Below, piece by piece: positions 1-8,337 of a stretch of DNA of 64,000 bases. A program made the translations under genes and the position numbers. The notes under the pieces are model-generated. The model saw only the letters and a list, made by a program, of their open reading frames with translations. It was not told where the DNA came from and searched no databases. Source of the stretch: Clostridium sp. chh4-2 (lineage in GTDB: Bacteria > Bacillota > Clostridia > Lachnospirales > Lachnospiraceae); NCBI RefSeq assembly GCF_002899675.1, contig NZ_PKUU01000007.1, positions 186,001 through 250,000 of the forward strand. The letters are read 5' to 3'. Within the stretch, counting starts at the first letter, position 1, and the number at the start of each line of letters is the position of its first letter.

Positions 1-254
1 TAGATCGGTTCATAAGAGTTTTCATCCTCCCCATCTGTCTTTTTTAAGACAACTTCCGTATCCCCAAGCCCTTCTCCTGAAGAGATGGTTATCTTTCCTT
101 TCGTTGGGGAGATTTCTTCGTCTGAGTAAACGAATTCATCCTGACTGCCGGCGGGTATCACTATTTTGATGTCAAAATCCTTATTCGAACCACAGCCGGC
201 TATCGCGGCGATGCACGCCAATATTAAGAATACTTTTGCTAATTTTCGCATCAT
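1..254 (-). CDS. Lipoprotein, uncharacterised (5' part, cut by window start)
   Basis: Reading leftward from a double ATG, the frame is open to the window edge (about 84 residues seen). The N-terminus is a short basic stretch followed by a hydrophobic run and a lipobox ending AIAGC, with the lipidated Cys at residue 21, so the product should be an exported membrane-anchored lipoprotein. The mature part begins with a small acidic domain of no recognised fold. The first of the two ATG codons is chosen because a GGAGG lies at 266-270, about 11 bases upstream. The role is unknown. The rest of the gene lies outside the window. Confidence 0.75.
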   Translation of the reverse strand, partial: MMRKLAKVFLILACIAAIAGCGSNKDFDIKIVIPAGSQDEFVYSDEEISPTKGKITISSGEGLGDTEVVLKKTDGEDENSYEPI

Positions 255-433
255 ATTATGCCCTGCCTCCAAATTCCGCTTTGCAAAGGACGCATTCTCT
301 GTCCTAAGAGAGCAAATACAAAATAACTTTCTTTTATTCTAATATCTGACTGTGCATATGTCAATTAACGCATTTCCGCTTGTCTCTTTCTATTGCCGCG
401 CATAAACTCCCGGGTTTTATTCTTTATTTCTCT

Positions 434-1765
434 TTATTTATTTTCTTCCATGTATTCCCGGTAGTATTTTAAGTAGATATCCGTATCCCGCACTACACAG
501 CCGGTAGCTTTTCCGGCGCGGATCAGGTCCCCACATTTGCCGCAGGCCACACATGTTTTCTTAGGATCGATTCTTCCCGTTTCAAAAATCTGTTTCGGGA
601 ATTCAGGATCAGCAAAGGACATGCGTCCAAACAGCAGATGGTCACATAAACCTTCTTCAATGGCTCCTGCTGCGAACAGATCGGAATACTGGCGCAGATA
701 GGATGGGCCGGAGGCTGAGATCACCATACCGGGAACTGCTTTTTTCACTTGGCCGATTCCATTGATCATACGGGCTACACCGAACAGGGGATGCTCATCC
801 GGAATGTATTTGCCAATGTCATACGGACGGGTTACATGAGTGGTAGCGTAAGGATTTCCCATGGTTAAGTTGACCATTGGAATCTTATAATCTTCGTACA
901 GGGAGCGGATTAACCGGATCGGCTCCTGAAGATCAGGATTGATTCCGTTTCCTTCGCTGACGCCAAATCCATATGGATATGCATAACCGTCAAATATGCC
1001 GATTCTGGCAGTTACTAAAAATGATTCATCCTCATGGGCTTTTGCCGCTGCGATGCCATTTCTCAACAAACGGGTGCGGTTTTCAAAGCTTCCGCCGTAT
1101 TCGCCCGGACGGTTATATGCGGAATTCAGTTCGGCCAGCAGATAGCCGTGGCATGATTTGATATCCACCGCATCAAAACCTGCTTCTTTGGCCAGCAGGG
1201 ATGCTTCCCCGAATTTTTCCTCCAAAGATTTGAGATAATCATCGGTAACAATGCAGCTGTCGTCCGCTTTGCGGAGCTTTTCATTATAGGGGTGACGGTA
1301 TGCAATTAACGGAGCCGGCTTTCCATCCGGATTGGAATAGCGGCCGCTGTGATTTGCCTGCATTACCAGATAAGGTGCAAAACCATTTGCTTTTCTTCCG
1401 GCCTCTTTAACCGCTTCGGTGAATTTCTTATAATCCTCCAGATTGTCTCTTGTCAGCATCAGCTGATGCGCGCTGGATCTTCCTTCCGGAACGATGGAAA
1501 TGGCTTCGAACCAGATCAGGCCGCTTCCGCCAACCGCTTCCCGCACGTACCGACGGAGCGTCAGATCGGACGGAGAACCGTTAGGCAGTCCGTCCGCCCC
1601 TTCCATAGGAGCGATTCCCAAACGGTTTTGTAAAGTCACGGAACCAAAGGTGAGTTTTTCCTTTAACACAGAGGTGTCCTCTGCAAATGGAAGGTGAACC
1701 CCCAGTTCATCCGCTTTTGTACGGATGTCTTCTAAGCTTTTGTAATTAAATTTTTCATGTGACAT
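434..1765 (-). CDS. Old-yellow-enzyme family NADH:flavin oxidoreductase
   Basis: A 443-residue FMN-dependent TIM-barrel protein of the OYE / 2,4-dienoyl-CoA reductase N-terminal type, expected to reduce activated C=C bonds in the cytoplasm. An APMEG segment near the start, a QANHSGR segment and an AELNSAYNRPGEYGG-type active-site loop fit the family. A Cys cluster near the C-terminus (C405, C408, C411, C423) resembles the [4Fe-4S] site of dienoyl-CoA reductases, but the FAD/NAD domain of those about 650-residue enzymes is absent. An upstream in-frame ATG at 1780 is rejected: GGAGG at 1774-1778 overlaps it and lies 8 bases from the ATG at 1765. The gene diverges from an AraC regulator across a giant hairpin. 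The substrate is unknown. Confidence 0.85.
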   Translation of the reverse strand: MSHEKFNYKSLEDIRTKADELGVHLPFAEDTSVLKEKLTFGSVTLQNRLGIAPMEGADGLPNGSPSDLTLRRYVREAVGGSGLIWFEAISIVPEGRSSAHQLMLTRDNLEDYKKFTEAVKEAGRKANGFAPYLVMQANHSGRYSNPDGKPAPLIAYRHPYNEKLRKADDSCIVTDDYLKSLEEKFGEASLLAKEAGFDAVDIKSCHGYLLAELNSAYNRPGEYGGSFENRTRLLRNGIAAAKAHEDESFLVTARIGIFDGYAYPYGFGVSEGNGINPDLQEPIRLIRSLYEDYKIPMVNLTMGNPYATTHVTRPYDIGKYIPDEHPLFGVARMINGIGQVKKAVPGMVISASGPSYLRQYSDLFAAGAIEEGLCDHLLFGRMSFADPEFPKQIFETGRIDPKKTCVACGKCGDLIRAGKATGCVVRDTDIYLKYYREYMEENK

Positions 1766-1865
1766 AATAAATTCCTCCATGTTCTTTTCTTTTGGTTATC
1801 ATTTGCAGTATCATTCCGGCCTTTTGCGGTTTGGCAACCGTCCGGCCTTCCGATGCCTTTGCCGG

Positions 1866-2154
1866 GTTACTGTTCACGGCTCCTTGGGCCTCTGCCGTCT
1901 GGTCTGGCTCCGCGCAGTATATACGGCCTTTCCTGTGACTTTGCAGGGCATTAGCAATTCTTAATGCGCAGAATTTTTCGTTCAAGGGAAATGTCCACCT
2001 GTTTGAGCGGAGCGAGTTTGGGCATTTCCCTTGGTTTTTAGAAAAATTCTGCACGTTTAGAAGTGCTTATGCCCGAAACCGGAACAGGAAAGGCCGTATA
2101 TACTGCGCGAAGCCAGACCAGACGGCAGAGGCCCAAGGAGCCGTGAACAGTAAC
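1866..2154. repeat. Giant inverted repeat element 1
   Basis: The arms at 1866-1936 and 2084-2154 are 71 bases each and complementary with one mismatch. Inside lie further nested arms: GCAGAATTTTT near 1968-1978 with its complement near 2042-2052, and AAGGGAAATG with its complement near 2024-2033. The whole 289 bases can fold into one long imperfect hairpin. It sits between the divergent OYE-type and AraC genes. Apparent open frames through it are palindrome artefacts. A degenerate single arm of the same sequence occurs at 42313-42374, so this looks like a dispersed repeat family. No transposase gene is nearby. Confidence 0.85.
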
Positions 2155-2193
2155 TTTGCCGGCTCCGGCTGTTTCCATGGCCTTTGTTTGAGT

Positions 2194-2223
2194 TTGACGT
2201 TTGGCTGTTTTGTAGACTATAAT
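2194..2223 (+). promoter_or_regulatory. Sigma-A promoter for the AraC regulator gene
   Basis: TTGACG at 2194-2199 and a perfect TATAAT at 2218-2223 are separated by 18 bases. They lie about 60 bases upstream of the AraC start codon and just outside giant hairpin 1. This is a sequence match only. Confidence 0.55.
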
Positions 2224-2280
2224 GATACTAATTGCTGCATCTTGTGATAGAAATTTTGTGTTAGAAAGGCGGGCAAAGCC

Positions 2281-3117
2281 ATGATCTATACCCATGTTCC
2301 CGATATCAGCTGCTTTTATTCCGACGTTATTGACGATGAATTGTTCCTCCCTACCGCACATTTTGAATATGAAATGATCCTGATTACCGGCGGAAGGTCG
2401 CAGGCTGTGGTCAATCACAAAACTTATATGCTGACGGAAAAATCGCTGATCTTTATCAGCCGCCTGGAACGCCATAACTTTATTATCGAAGCGGAACCGT
2501 ACTGCCGCTACGTGGTCACCTTGTCCAGCGATCTGGTTCTGTCATACACCAAGGATGCGGAGCTGATTTCCATCTTCATCCAGCGTCCAAGGGAATTCTG
2601 CCATGTGATGACGTTAAGCGATGAAACCTATCAGGCTGTTCTGCCTCTTTTTGCCCAAATGGCCGGCGAATACACCCGGAAACTGATGTTTTATGAAACC
2701 CGCAGCGCCGCCGGCTTCATCTCCATACTCATTGAACTGTACCGCAGCAACCCGGAATATTTTCCCATGAGAGGCCACAGCACCATGTCGGACGCGGTAC
2801 TGAATGCCCAGCGGTATGTAAATGAACATTTTAACCGCAAACTGACTTTGACCGAGATCGCCGATCAGAATTTTATCAGCCGCCATGCATTGTCCCTGGC
2901 TTTTAAGGATATTGTGGGGACTACGTTTAAGGAATATCTTTTGCTCTTTCGTATTACGGAAGCAAAAAAGCTGCTGATAACCACGGATTTTTCCGTATCG
3001 CAAATCGCTGAAGCGGTTGGTTATGTCAATGTGAATAATTTCGTAAAAATATTCAAAGACCGGGAAGGAACTACACCGCTTCAGTACCGGAAACAATTTG
3101 TTGATTCCAGGTTATAA
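2281..3117 (+). CDS. AraC family transcriptional regulator
   Basis: A 278-residue cytoplasmic regulator. The N-terminal half (about 1-160) has the character of a cupin-like ligand-binding domain. The C-terminal part (about 175-275) carries two helix-turn-helix motifs of the AraC/XylS type, including the conserved second-helix region VSQIAEAVGYVNVNNFVKIF and the closing TTPLQYRK segment. It faces the OYE-type reductase gene and is the most likely local regulator of it; that link is inferred from position only. No DNA target could be identified apart from the hairpin lying between the two genes. Confidence 0.88.
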   Translation: MIYTHVPDISCFYSDVIDDELFLPTAHFEYEMILITGGRSQAVVNHKTYMLTEKSLIFISRLERHNFIIEAEPYCRYVVTLSSDLVLSYTKDAELISIFIQRPREFCHVMTLSDETYQAVLPLFAQMAGEYTRKLMFYETRSAAGFISILIELYRSNPEYFPMRGHSTMSDAVLNAQRYVNEHFNRKLTLTEIADQNFISRHALSLAFKDIVGTTFKEYLLLFRITEAKKLLITTDFSVSQIAEAVGYVNVNNFVKIFKDREGTTPLQYRKQFVDSRL

Positions 3118-3213
3118 TTATAGTAACACGTACAAAAGACCTGCGAAATAATTTAGAGTAAGCAAAAATATGCTTTTTGTTACCTAATATTATAAATCTT
3201 TATTTAGTGGACT

Positions 3214-3515
3214 AAGGTACGCCGGAAAGAAGGGGAAGCCCAGGCGGGCGGCGGAAGTAATCGGCGAAATGGGATTCGGGATTCGCCCCTAAGAAGTACT
3301 AAGACCCGCAAGGACAAAAAGAGACAGGACCGCGCCCATTCGCAGTGAACTCTTGATGACTTCACTGCTCAAGGGGCGCTTAGAACCTGATTCGGAATTC
3401 AGTTTCTACCTGTCTCTTTTTGTCCTTGCGGATCTAAGTACTTCTAAGGGGTTCCATACGATCCCATTTCGCCGATTACTTCCGCCGCCCGCCTGGGCTT
3501 CCCCTTCTTTCCGGC
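3214..3515. repeat. Giant inverted repeat element 2
   Basis: The outer arms 3221-3275 and 3461-3515 are 55 bases and perfectly complementary. A second stem, 3286-3328 with 3409-3451, has 43 positions and about three mismatches. The apex (3329-3408) contains two small hairpins (GCAGTGAA with TTCACTGC, and a GAA..TTC pair), so a branched tip is likely. The left boundary is AAGGTACGCC at 3214-3223. The core is homologous to element 3 on the other strand, but the outer stem is not. It lies in a gene-free convergent region. Confidence 0.9.
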
Positions 3516-3580
3516 TGTTGCTTGGCTAGCTGAGGAAAAAAAGATTTGGTGGATGGGAGAGTAAGTTTTTACATCAACCA

Positions 3581-3661
3581 TGAAGTCTTTTTCAGAAATG
3601 CCTTCATGATTTAATGTAAAGGGTGAGGTCTTTTTGTGAAATGCCTTCACGATCTATGTAA
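3581..3661. repeat. Two imperfect direct repeats of about 40 bases
   Basis: Copies at 3581-3620 and 3623-3661 share most positions (TGA-GTCTTTTT--GAAATGCCTTCA-GAT-pattern), with a 42-base period. Each copy carries short self-complementary ends (TGAAG with CTTCA). They fill the spacer between giant inverted repeats 2 and 3. With only two copies and no spacers this is not a CRISPR array. No function can be assigned. Confidence 0.6.
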
Positions 3662-3721
3662 ATTTGGCTTTACGTAAATACCGATGTACACTATTGTTTT
3701 TAACCAAGCCAGCGAAAACCA

Positions 3722-4079
3722 GCCCGGAATCGGGATTCGGAGCCGGGAGACGAAGGTCGGAGGGGCCGTCCGGGCCGGGGAAGGAAGATGCAGACAGATC
3801 GGATCGTATGGAACCCCTTTAGAACATCTTAGGCCCGTAAGGGCAGAACGAGGCAGGTAGAAACTGATTTCCGTGTCAGTTTCTAAGGCGCCCTTGAGCA
3901 GTGAAGTCATAAAGAGTTCACTGCGAATGGCGCCGGCCTGCCTTGTTCTGTCCTTACGGGCCTTAGTTGTTCTTAGGGGCGAATCCCGAATCCGATCTGG
4001 CTGCATCTTCCTTCTCCGGCCCGGACGGCCCCTCCGACCTTCGTCTCCCGGCTCCGAATCCCGATTCCGGGCGTACCTT
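3722..4079. repeat. Giant inverted repeat element 3
   Basis: The outer arms 3722-3804 and 3990-4072 are 83 bases and match with two mismatches. The reverse complement of its core (about 3805-3989) aligns along its length with element 2, including the same apex hairpins and the second stem. The outer stem sequence is unrelated to that of element 2. The right boundary GGCGTACCTT at 4070-4079 is the exact reverse complement of the left boundary of element 2, so the pair is a head-to-head module spanning 3214-4079. Open frames seen here are stem artefacts. Confidence 0.9.
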
Positions 4080-4105
4080 TCCGCCAAATCTGTTAAATAA
4101 CAATT

Positions 4106-5335
4106 TTAGTGTGGGAGACACTTAGTTAAGTCTGTCTCTACCATATAGATATTTAGGTTTCCTTCTTTATCTGAAGAGTAAACTATATGTTTTCCATCCG
4201 GCGTAAACACCGGATGCACATGAGCTGACTTCTTTCCGGAGCTGTCATGTGCGCACAGAAGCGACACCTCCGCCCTATGCTCTTCCTTATTATATTCAAT
4301 CAGCGACACATATCTCTCGCTGTCCTTCATATCCGCTGAAATCATAGCCCGGTCCCCCACGCCCAGCGTTTCCGCCGAGTTAACGCTTACATGTCCCGGT
4401 CTCAGATATGGATAATAGAACCGTTCCTGATTTTTACCGTCGAAGTCCACGAATATATCCGCAAACATGAAAAACGGCATATCCGGCTTATACCGGTACG
4501 AATACTGAGCACCGATCCGTCCTTTCGGAGTGAAAAATTCATGCACCACGCCTTCCAGATTATGCTGCTGCACGATCAACGGCTCCACCTCGTCGGTGCT
4601 GACCCTGGCCGTCCACATTCTCTGAACCAGATGCCACGGGCCGTCATGGCAGAATAAGACGCAGTCTCCGTCATCCGGCTTCAAACTGGTATGTGTGATC
4701 CGGTGATGGCCGCCAAATACCACTTCAGCGGTATCCAGCTTGGTATCATAGCGGATCACCAGGCTGCTTGGCTCCTTAAAGAACCGTTCTCTGGCTCCGG
4801 GAGCCGCCTCTGCCAGCGGATTGGCGAATTTTGAGGTTAAAAGAGTTACCTCTTCCACCAGCGAAAATGCCAGATACCGGCAGTCATTGGTCATGGACAG
4901 GCTGTGGAAATTATAGGAATAGGGAATCCACATCAGCTCTTTGGATTCCAGCGTCTCCAAATCCACTTCCTTTAACAGCTCATTGCTGTAATAATAAGCT
5001 TTCTTTCCATCGGGAGCCATCATGGCGTGGGCTCCATGGCCCATCTTGATTGCCTCCCCCTGAGTCACCTGCAAAGCGGTGCCCGTTTCCAGTTCCAGAG
5101 TGTATAGTTCTCCGAAGCCCAGCTTTCCGATGGCGGGCGCATCCGGGTTTTTAACCACCGACGTGCCCGTAAAATCCGAAACAAATAATGTATATTTCCC
5201 GTCTCTGCTAAACTGCGGGGTGGTAAAATACGGCCGGTCATAAATTCCCTTATTGTCGGTCAGCCGCACGACTTCCACGCCCGTGACAGGATCTTTTTCA
5301 GAACTCATTTGAAAATGGTACTGTTGTCCTTTCAT
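4106..5335 (-). CDS. Oligogalacturonate-lyase-like beta-propeller protein
   Basis: A 409-residue protein without a signal peptide. It carries TolB/PL22-style blade repeats such as QFSRDGKYTLFVSD near the start and FTPDGKHIVYSSDKEGNLNIY near the end, and a VVHEFFTPKGRIG segment in the middle that recalls the HEF region of oligogalacturonate lyases. Those enzymes split unsaturated digalacturonate in the cytoplasm. It is the last gene of the leftward operon encoding an ABC importer and three dehydrogenase-type enzymes, so a role in processing an imported uronate-type ligand is reasonable. The exact lyase activity is not proven, and a structural or sensing propeller is possible. Confidence 0.7.
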   Translation of the reverse strand: MKGQQYHFQMSSEKDPVTGVEVVRLTDNKGIYDRPYFTTPQFSRDGKYTLFVSDFTGTSVVKNPDAPAIGKLGFGELYTLELETGTALQVTQGEAIKMGHGAHAMMAPDGKKAYYYSNELLKEVDLETLESKELMWIPYSYNFHSLSMTNDCRYLAFSLVEEVTLLTSKFANPLAEAAPGARERFFKEPSSLVIRYDTKLDTAEVVFGGHHRITHTSLKPDDGDCVLFCHDGPWHLVQRMWTARVSTDEVEPLIVQQHNLEGVVHEFFTPKGRIGAQYSYRYKPDMPFFMFADIFVDFDGKNQERFYYPYLRPGHVSVNSAETLGVGDRAMISADMKDSERYVSLIEYNKEEHRAEVSLLCAHDSSGKKSAHVHPVFTPDGKHIVYSSDKEGNLNIYMVETDLTKCLPH

Positions 5336-5383
5336 ATAGCCCTCTGCTTTCCAAAACGAACCATTCTTAATTATTCAGTACGA

Positions 5384-6349
5384 TCAGCGGTTTACCACGT
5401 TAACCGGGGTTCCGTTTAAATACTGAACCAGATTATCCACCGCAAAATTCATCAGCCGCTGGCGGCTCTCCTTGGACGCCCAGGAAATATGAGGGGTGAT
5501 AATGCAGTTTGGCGCGCCTAACAGCGGATTGTCCGTTTTAATCGGCTCTGTGGAAACCACATCCAGTCCTGCTGCCGCAACCTTTCCGCTCTTTAACGCC
5601 TCGGCCAGGTCTTCTTCCACGATCAACGGACCTCTGGAGTTATTTAAGATGATCACTCCGTCCTTCATCTTTGCAATGTTGTCCTTATTGATAATTCCCT
5701 GTGTTTCCGGGAACAGCGGGCAGTGAAGGCTGATTACATCCGCTGTCTGAAGAAGTTCCTCCAGCTCCGCATAACGGCAGGTATCCGATTCCAGCTCCGG
5801 ATTCTTATATGCGTCATAAGCCAGCACCTTCATTCCAAGAGCCTGGGCGATTCTGCCCGTACACTGGCCGATTCTTCCAAATCCAATGATTCCCATGGTC
5901 TTTCCGGCCAATTCAATCAGAGGATAATCCCAGAAGCACCAGTCTGGATTGCTGGACCATCTGCCTTCCAGAACCGCCTGGCTGTGATGTCCGATATGAT
6001 GACAGATTTCAAGCAGCAAAGCGATGGCGAACTGTCCTACCGCGTCGGTTCCATAGGAAGGGATGTTGCAGACCGTGATTCCCTTTTCTTTGGCTGCTTC
6101 CGTATCCACCACGTTGTATCCCGTAGCCAGCACGCCGATGAAGCGCAAAGCCGGACATGCGTCTAAGACTTCCCGGGTCACAGGCACTTTATTCACGTAT
6201 ATGGCTTCCGCGTCTCCTATGTGGCTGACAACCGAATCCGTGTCATAGGGGATTCTGTCATATACAATCAGATCGCCCAGCCGTTCCAAACCTTCCCAGC
6301 TCAAATCACCGGGATTTTCCGTATAACCGTCTAAAACTACTATTTTCAT
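5384..6349 (-). CDS. D-2-hydroxyacid dehydrogenase (NAD-dependent)
   Basis: A 321-residue two-domain dehydrogenase of the glycerate/hydroxypyruvate reductase type. The Rossmann motif GFGRIG is at 156-161. The family's catalytic triad is visible as R239 (NNSRG), E268 (STEP) and H287 (TPHISW). It interconverts a 2-keto acid and a D-2-hydroxy acid with NAD(H) in the cytoplasm. GGAGG lies just upstream of the ATG. It follows the aldolase-like gene by about 13 bases, so the two are co-transcribed. Hydroxypyruvate or a related keto acid produced by the operon is a plausible substrate; this is inferred. Confidence 0.88.
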   Translation of the reverse strand: MKIVVLDGYTENPGDLSWEGLERLGDLIVYDRIPYDTDSVVSHIGDAEAIYVNKVPVTREVLDACPALRFIGVLATGYNVVDTEAAKEKGITVCNIPSYGTDAVGQFAIALLLEICHHIGHHSQAVLEGRWSSNPDWCFWDYPLIELAGKTMGIIGFGRIGQCTGRIAQALGMKVLAYDAYKNPELESDTCRYAELEELLQTADVISLHCPLFPETQGIINKDNIAKMKDGVIILNNSRGPLIVEEDLAEALKSGKVAAAGLDVVSTEPIKTDNPLLGAPNCIITPHISWASKESRQRLMNFAVDNLVQYLNGTPVNVVNR

Positions 6350-6362
6350 ATTCCCTCCAAAA

Positions 6363-7358
6363 TCACTGTTTCAGTTCATCCGCTATTTTATTAATCAGCT
6401 CTGCAGACGGCGCTTTCTGGTCTATGGCCGATACCTTTGTGATCAGGCGGTACAGGTCCACATCCTTCTCCCTTGCAGCGTCTTCAAATAATTTGGCAAA
6501 GCTGGAATGGCAGCCGGACAGGCCGTATACAAGGTCAATCGGTTTTACCGGAGCCTGATAGCCGTATTCCGCCATGGCCGGAGCCAGTTCATCATCAATA
6601 AAATGAAGCAGGGCATATAAGTCTACATCTTCCATTTTACCTAATCTCTGGAATGTTGCAACCGCTATTTCAGTAGCGCAGTTTCCGGCACTTCTGGCCA
6701 TTCCCATCAGGCCGCAGTCGAATACGCTTGCGCCCGCCTCTTCAGCAGCCAAAGCGTTGGCGGCAGAAAGTCCCAGGTTGTTATGTCCGTGAAATGCAAC
6801 CGGAATCTGTACGCGTTTTACCATTTCCGATACATAGTCGTATACCTGATGAGGCATCATGGTTCCTGCAGAGTCCATAATTGTGATCTCATCTAAGCCG
6901 CAGGATTCCAACATAGCGGCTTCTTCCGCCAGATCTTTGGCGGATAAGATATAACCCTTCATCATGGAATAGCGGCATTTCATACCGTATTTTTTTACAA
7001 GGCGGATGCCGTCGCAGGCCATCTTTCCGTCTCCTGCATTGGCGCCGATTCTCAGGAAGTGAAGGTTGTAGCGGGCGCCCAGCTCGATATATTTTTCAAT
7101 AGCATTTTTAACGCCCATGAACATGCCGATCTCCGCCTGGGACAGGTAAGGCTGCACCAGTTCCAGATATTCGATATCATTAAGCGGGGAAATGCAGTTG
7201 TTGGCCTCGTAAGCGCCAAGACCCAGGCAGTTTCCCATCTCAATCAGCTTAATATTGCTTTTAATGAGCCCTTCGATCATCATGGTCGTCAGTCTCGCGT
7301 CAAATCCTTTTCCTATTACATTTGCGCCGTCACGCAGCGTACAATCCATCAGTCTCAT
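6363..7358 (-). CDS. 4-hydroxy-2-oxovalerate-aldolase-like TIM barrel, atypical
   Basis: A 331-residue DRE-TIM metallolyase-family protein. Visible family marks are TLRDG at 7-11, the metal-ligand motif FHGHNNLG with H190 and H192, and the following ANALAAEEAGA helix. The C-terminal GLSGCHSSFAKL segment resembles the DmpG/BphI lid. Canonical members carry a catalytic His a few residues after LRDG; here that stretch reads ANVIGKGF with no His. The usual partner, an acylating aldehyde dehydrogenase, is also absent. It probably makes or breaks a C-C bond on a hydroxy-keto acid, but not the textbook reaction. It sits between two dehydrogenase genes in one operon. Confidence 0.75.
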   Translation of the reverse strand: MRLMDCTLRDGANVIGKGFDARLTTMMIEGLIKSNIKLIEMGNCLGLGAYEANNCISPLNDIEYLELVQPYLSQAEIGMFMGVKNAIEKYIELGARYNLHFLRIGANAGDGKMACDGIRLVKKYGMKCRYSMMKGYILSAKDLAEEAAMLESCGLDEITIMDSAGTMMPHQVYDYVSEMVKRVQIPVAFHGHNNLGLSAANALAAEEAGASVFDCGLMGMARSAGNCATEIAVATFQRLGKMEDVDLYALLHFIDDELAPAMAEYGYQAPVKPIDLVYGLSGCHSSFAKLFEDAAREKDVDLYRLITKVSAIDQKAPSAELINKIADELKQ

Positions 7359-7428
7359 GGTTAATACCTTTCCTTTTCATTTATTTTTGTAACTGCTCAG
7401 AAGGGGCATATTCCCGCCCTATGAACAG

Positions 7429-8316
7429 TTACAGTTTTTTCTGATTTTCTTCCAGCCATTTATGTATATAAGTATAGTTTTTATCCCCTGCTCCCTGATT
7501 GGACGCCGCCCGGTACAGCTGATATACCAGGTTGGACACAGGAGTAAAACCGCTGATTTCTTTTGCAGTGTCAATGAACAGCCCCACATCCTTTTTCATG
7601 AGATCCAGCCGGAATCCCGGGGTGTGATTGCCTGTCATCATATATTTCGGTACATTTTTTTCAAATACAAAGCTTCCGCCGCTGCTCTGGTTCACGACTT
7701 CGCTCAGGACTTTATCGTCCACGCCCAAATCCCTGGCTATGCAGAGCACCTCCGCCGCAATCGCCGTGTTGGCCGCATTCAGCATCTGGTTCAGCATCTT
7801 AATGTTGGATGCGCTTCCCACGCCTCCCGTATGAATAATCTTTTTGCCCATGGCGTTGAAGATATCCCTATTTTCCTCAAATTGTTCATCCGTACATCCC
7901 ACCATGATGGTCAGGGTGCCCGCTTCCGCGCCTGCCACGCCGCCGCTGACCGGAGCGTCGATAAACTGCACGTCTTTTTCCGTCTGCTCGATATACTGGG
8001 CGATGGCCTGTTTTGTGGTGCCTTTTGCAGAGGTCATGTCGATGCAGATCAGGCCCGGCTTGGCATTTAAAAGAATTCCGTCCTCCTTATACAGGCAGAG
8101 GATTTCCTGATCCGCCGGAACGATGGTGATCACCACGTCGCAAATCTCCGCCATGGTCTGAAAACTTCCGATAGAACCGCCTCCGGCCGCAATGATCTTC
8201 TGCTGGCTCTCCGAACTGCTGGAACATACCAGAACCTCAAAACCGCTTTTGCACAAATTAAGTGCCATTGGAAGGCCCATGTTGCCAAGGCCGATAAAAC
8301 CTATTTTTTTACCCAT
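7429..8316 (-). CDS. 3-hydroxyisobutyrate / tartronate-semialdehyde reductase family dehydrogenase
   Basis: A 295-residue beta-hydroxyacid dehydrogenase. The N-terminal dinucleotide fold has GLGNMG at 9-14, the substrate motif DAPVSGGVAGAEAGTL lies at 120-135, and the catalytic Lys is K173 in the NIKMLNQ helix. It reduces or oxidises a 3-hydroxy acid with NAD(P), acting in the cytoplasm. Neighbouring genes for a 2-hydroxyacid dehydrogenase, an aldolase-like enzyme and an Ldh2-type dehydrogenase suggest a sugar-acid route in which tartronate semialdehyde or a similar aldehyde acid is handled. Substrate identity cannot be read from sequence. Confidence 0.87.
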   Translation of the reverse strand: MGKKIGFIGLGNMGLPMALNLCKSGFEVLVCSSSSESQQKIIAAGGGSIGSFQTMAEICDVVITIVPADQEILCLYKEDGILLNAKPGLICIDMTSAKGTTKQAIAQYIEQTEKDVQFIDAPVSGGVAGAEAGTLTIMVGCTDEQFEENRDIFNAMGKKIIHTGGVGSASNIKMLNQMLNAANTAIAAEVLCIARDLGVDDKVLSEVVNQSSGGSFVFEKNVPKYMMTGNHTPGFRLDLMKKDVGLFIDTAKEISGFTPVSNLVYQLYRAASNQGAGDKNYTYIHKWLEENQKKL

Positions 8317-8337
8317 GTCCCCTCTCCTTTCCGTTTA

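Noticed and set aside
2038-2475. 145-codon leftward frame upstream of the OYE-type gene
   Set aside because: It runs antisense through the AraC gene start and through hairpin arm 1. No start signal or family resemblance.
3581-3661. Possible CRISPR remnant
   Set aside because: Only two imperfect copies, no unique spacers of constant length and no cas genes in the window.
3647-4087. Open frames of 60-150 codons on both strands across elements 2 and 3
   Set aside because: They run through palindromic stems, are rich in Arg/Pro/Gly as expected from GC-rich repeats, and have no ribosome binding sites or recognisable domains.
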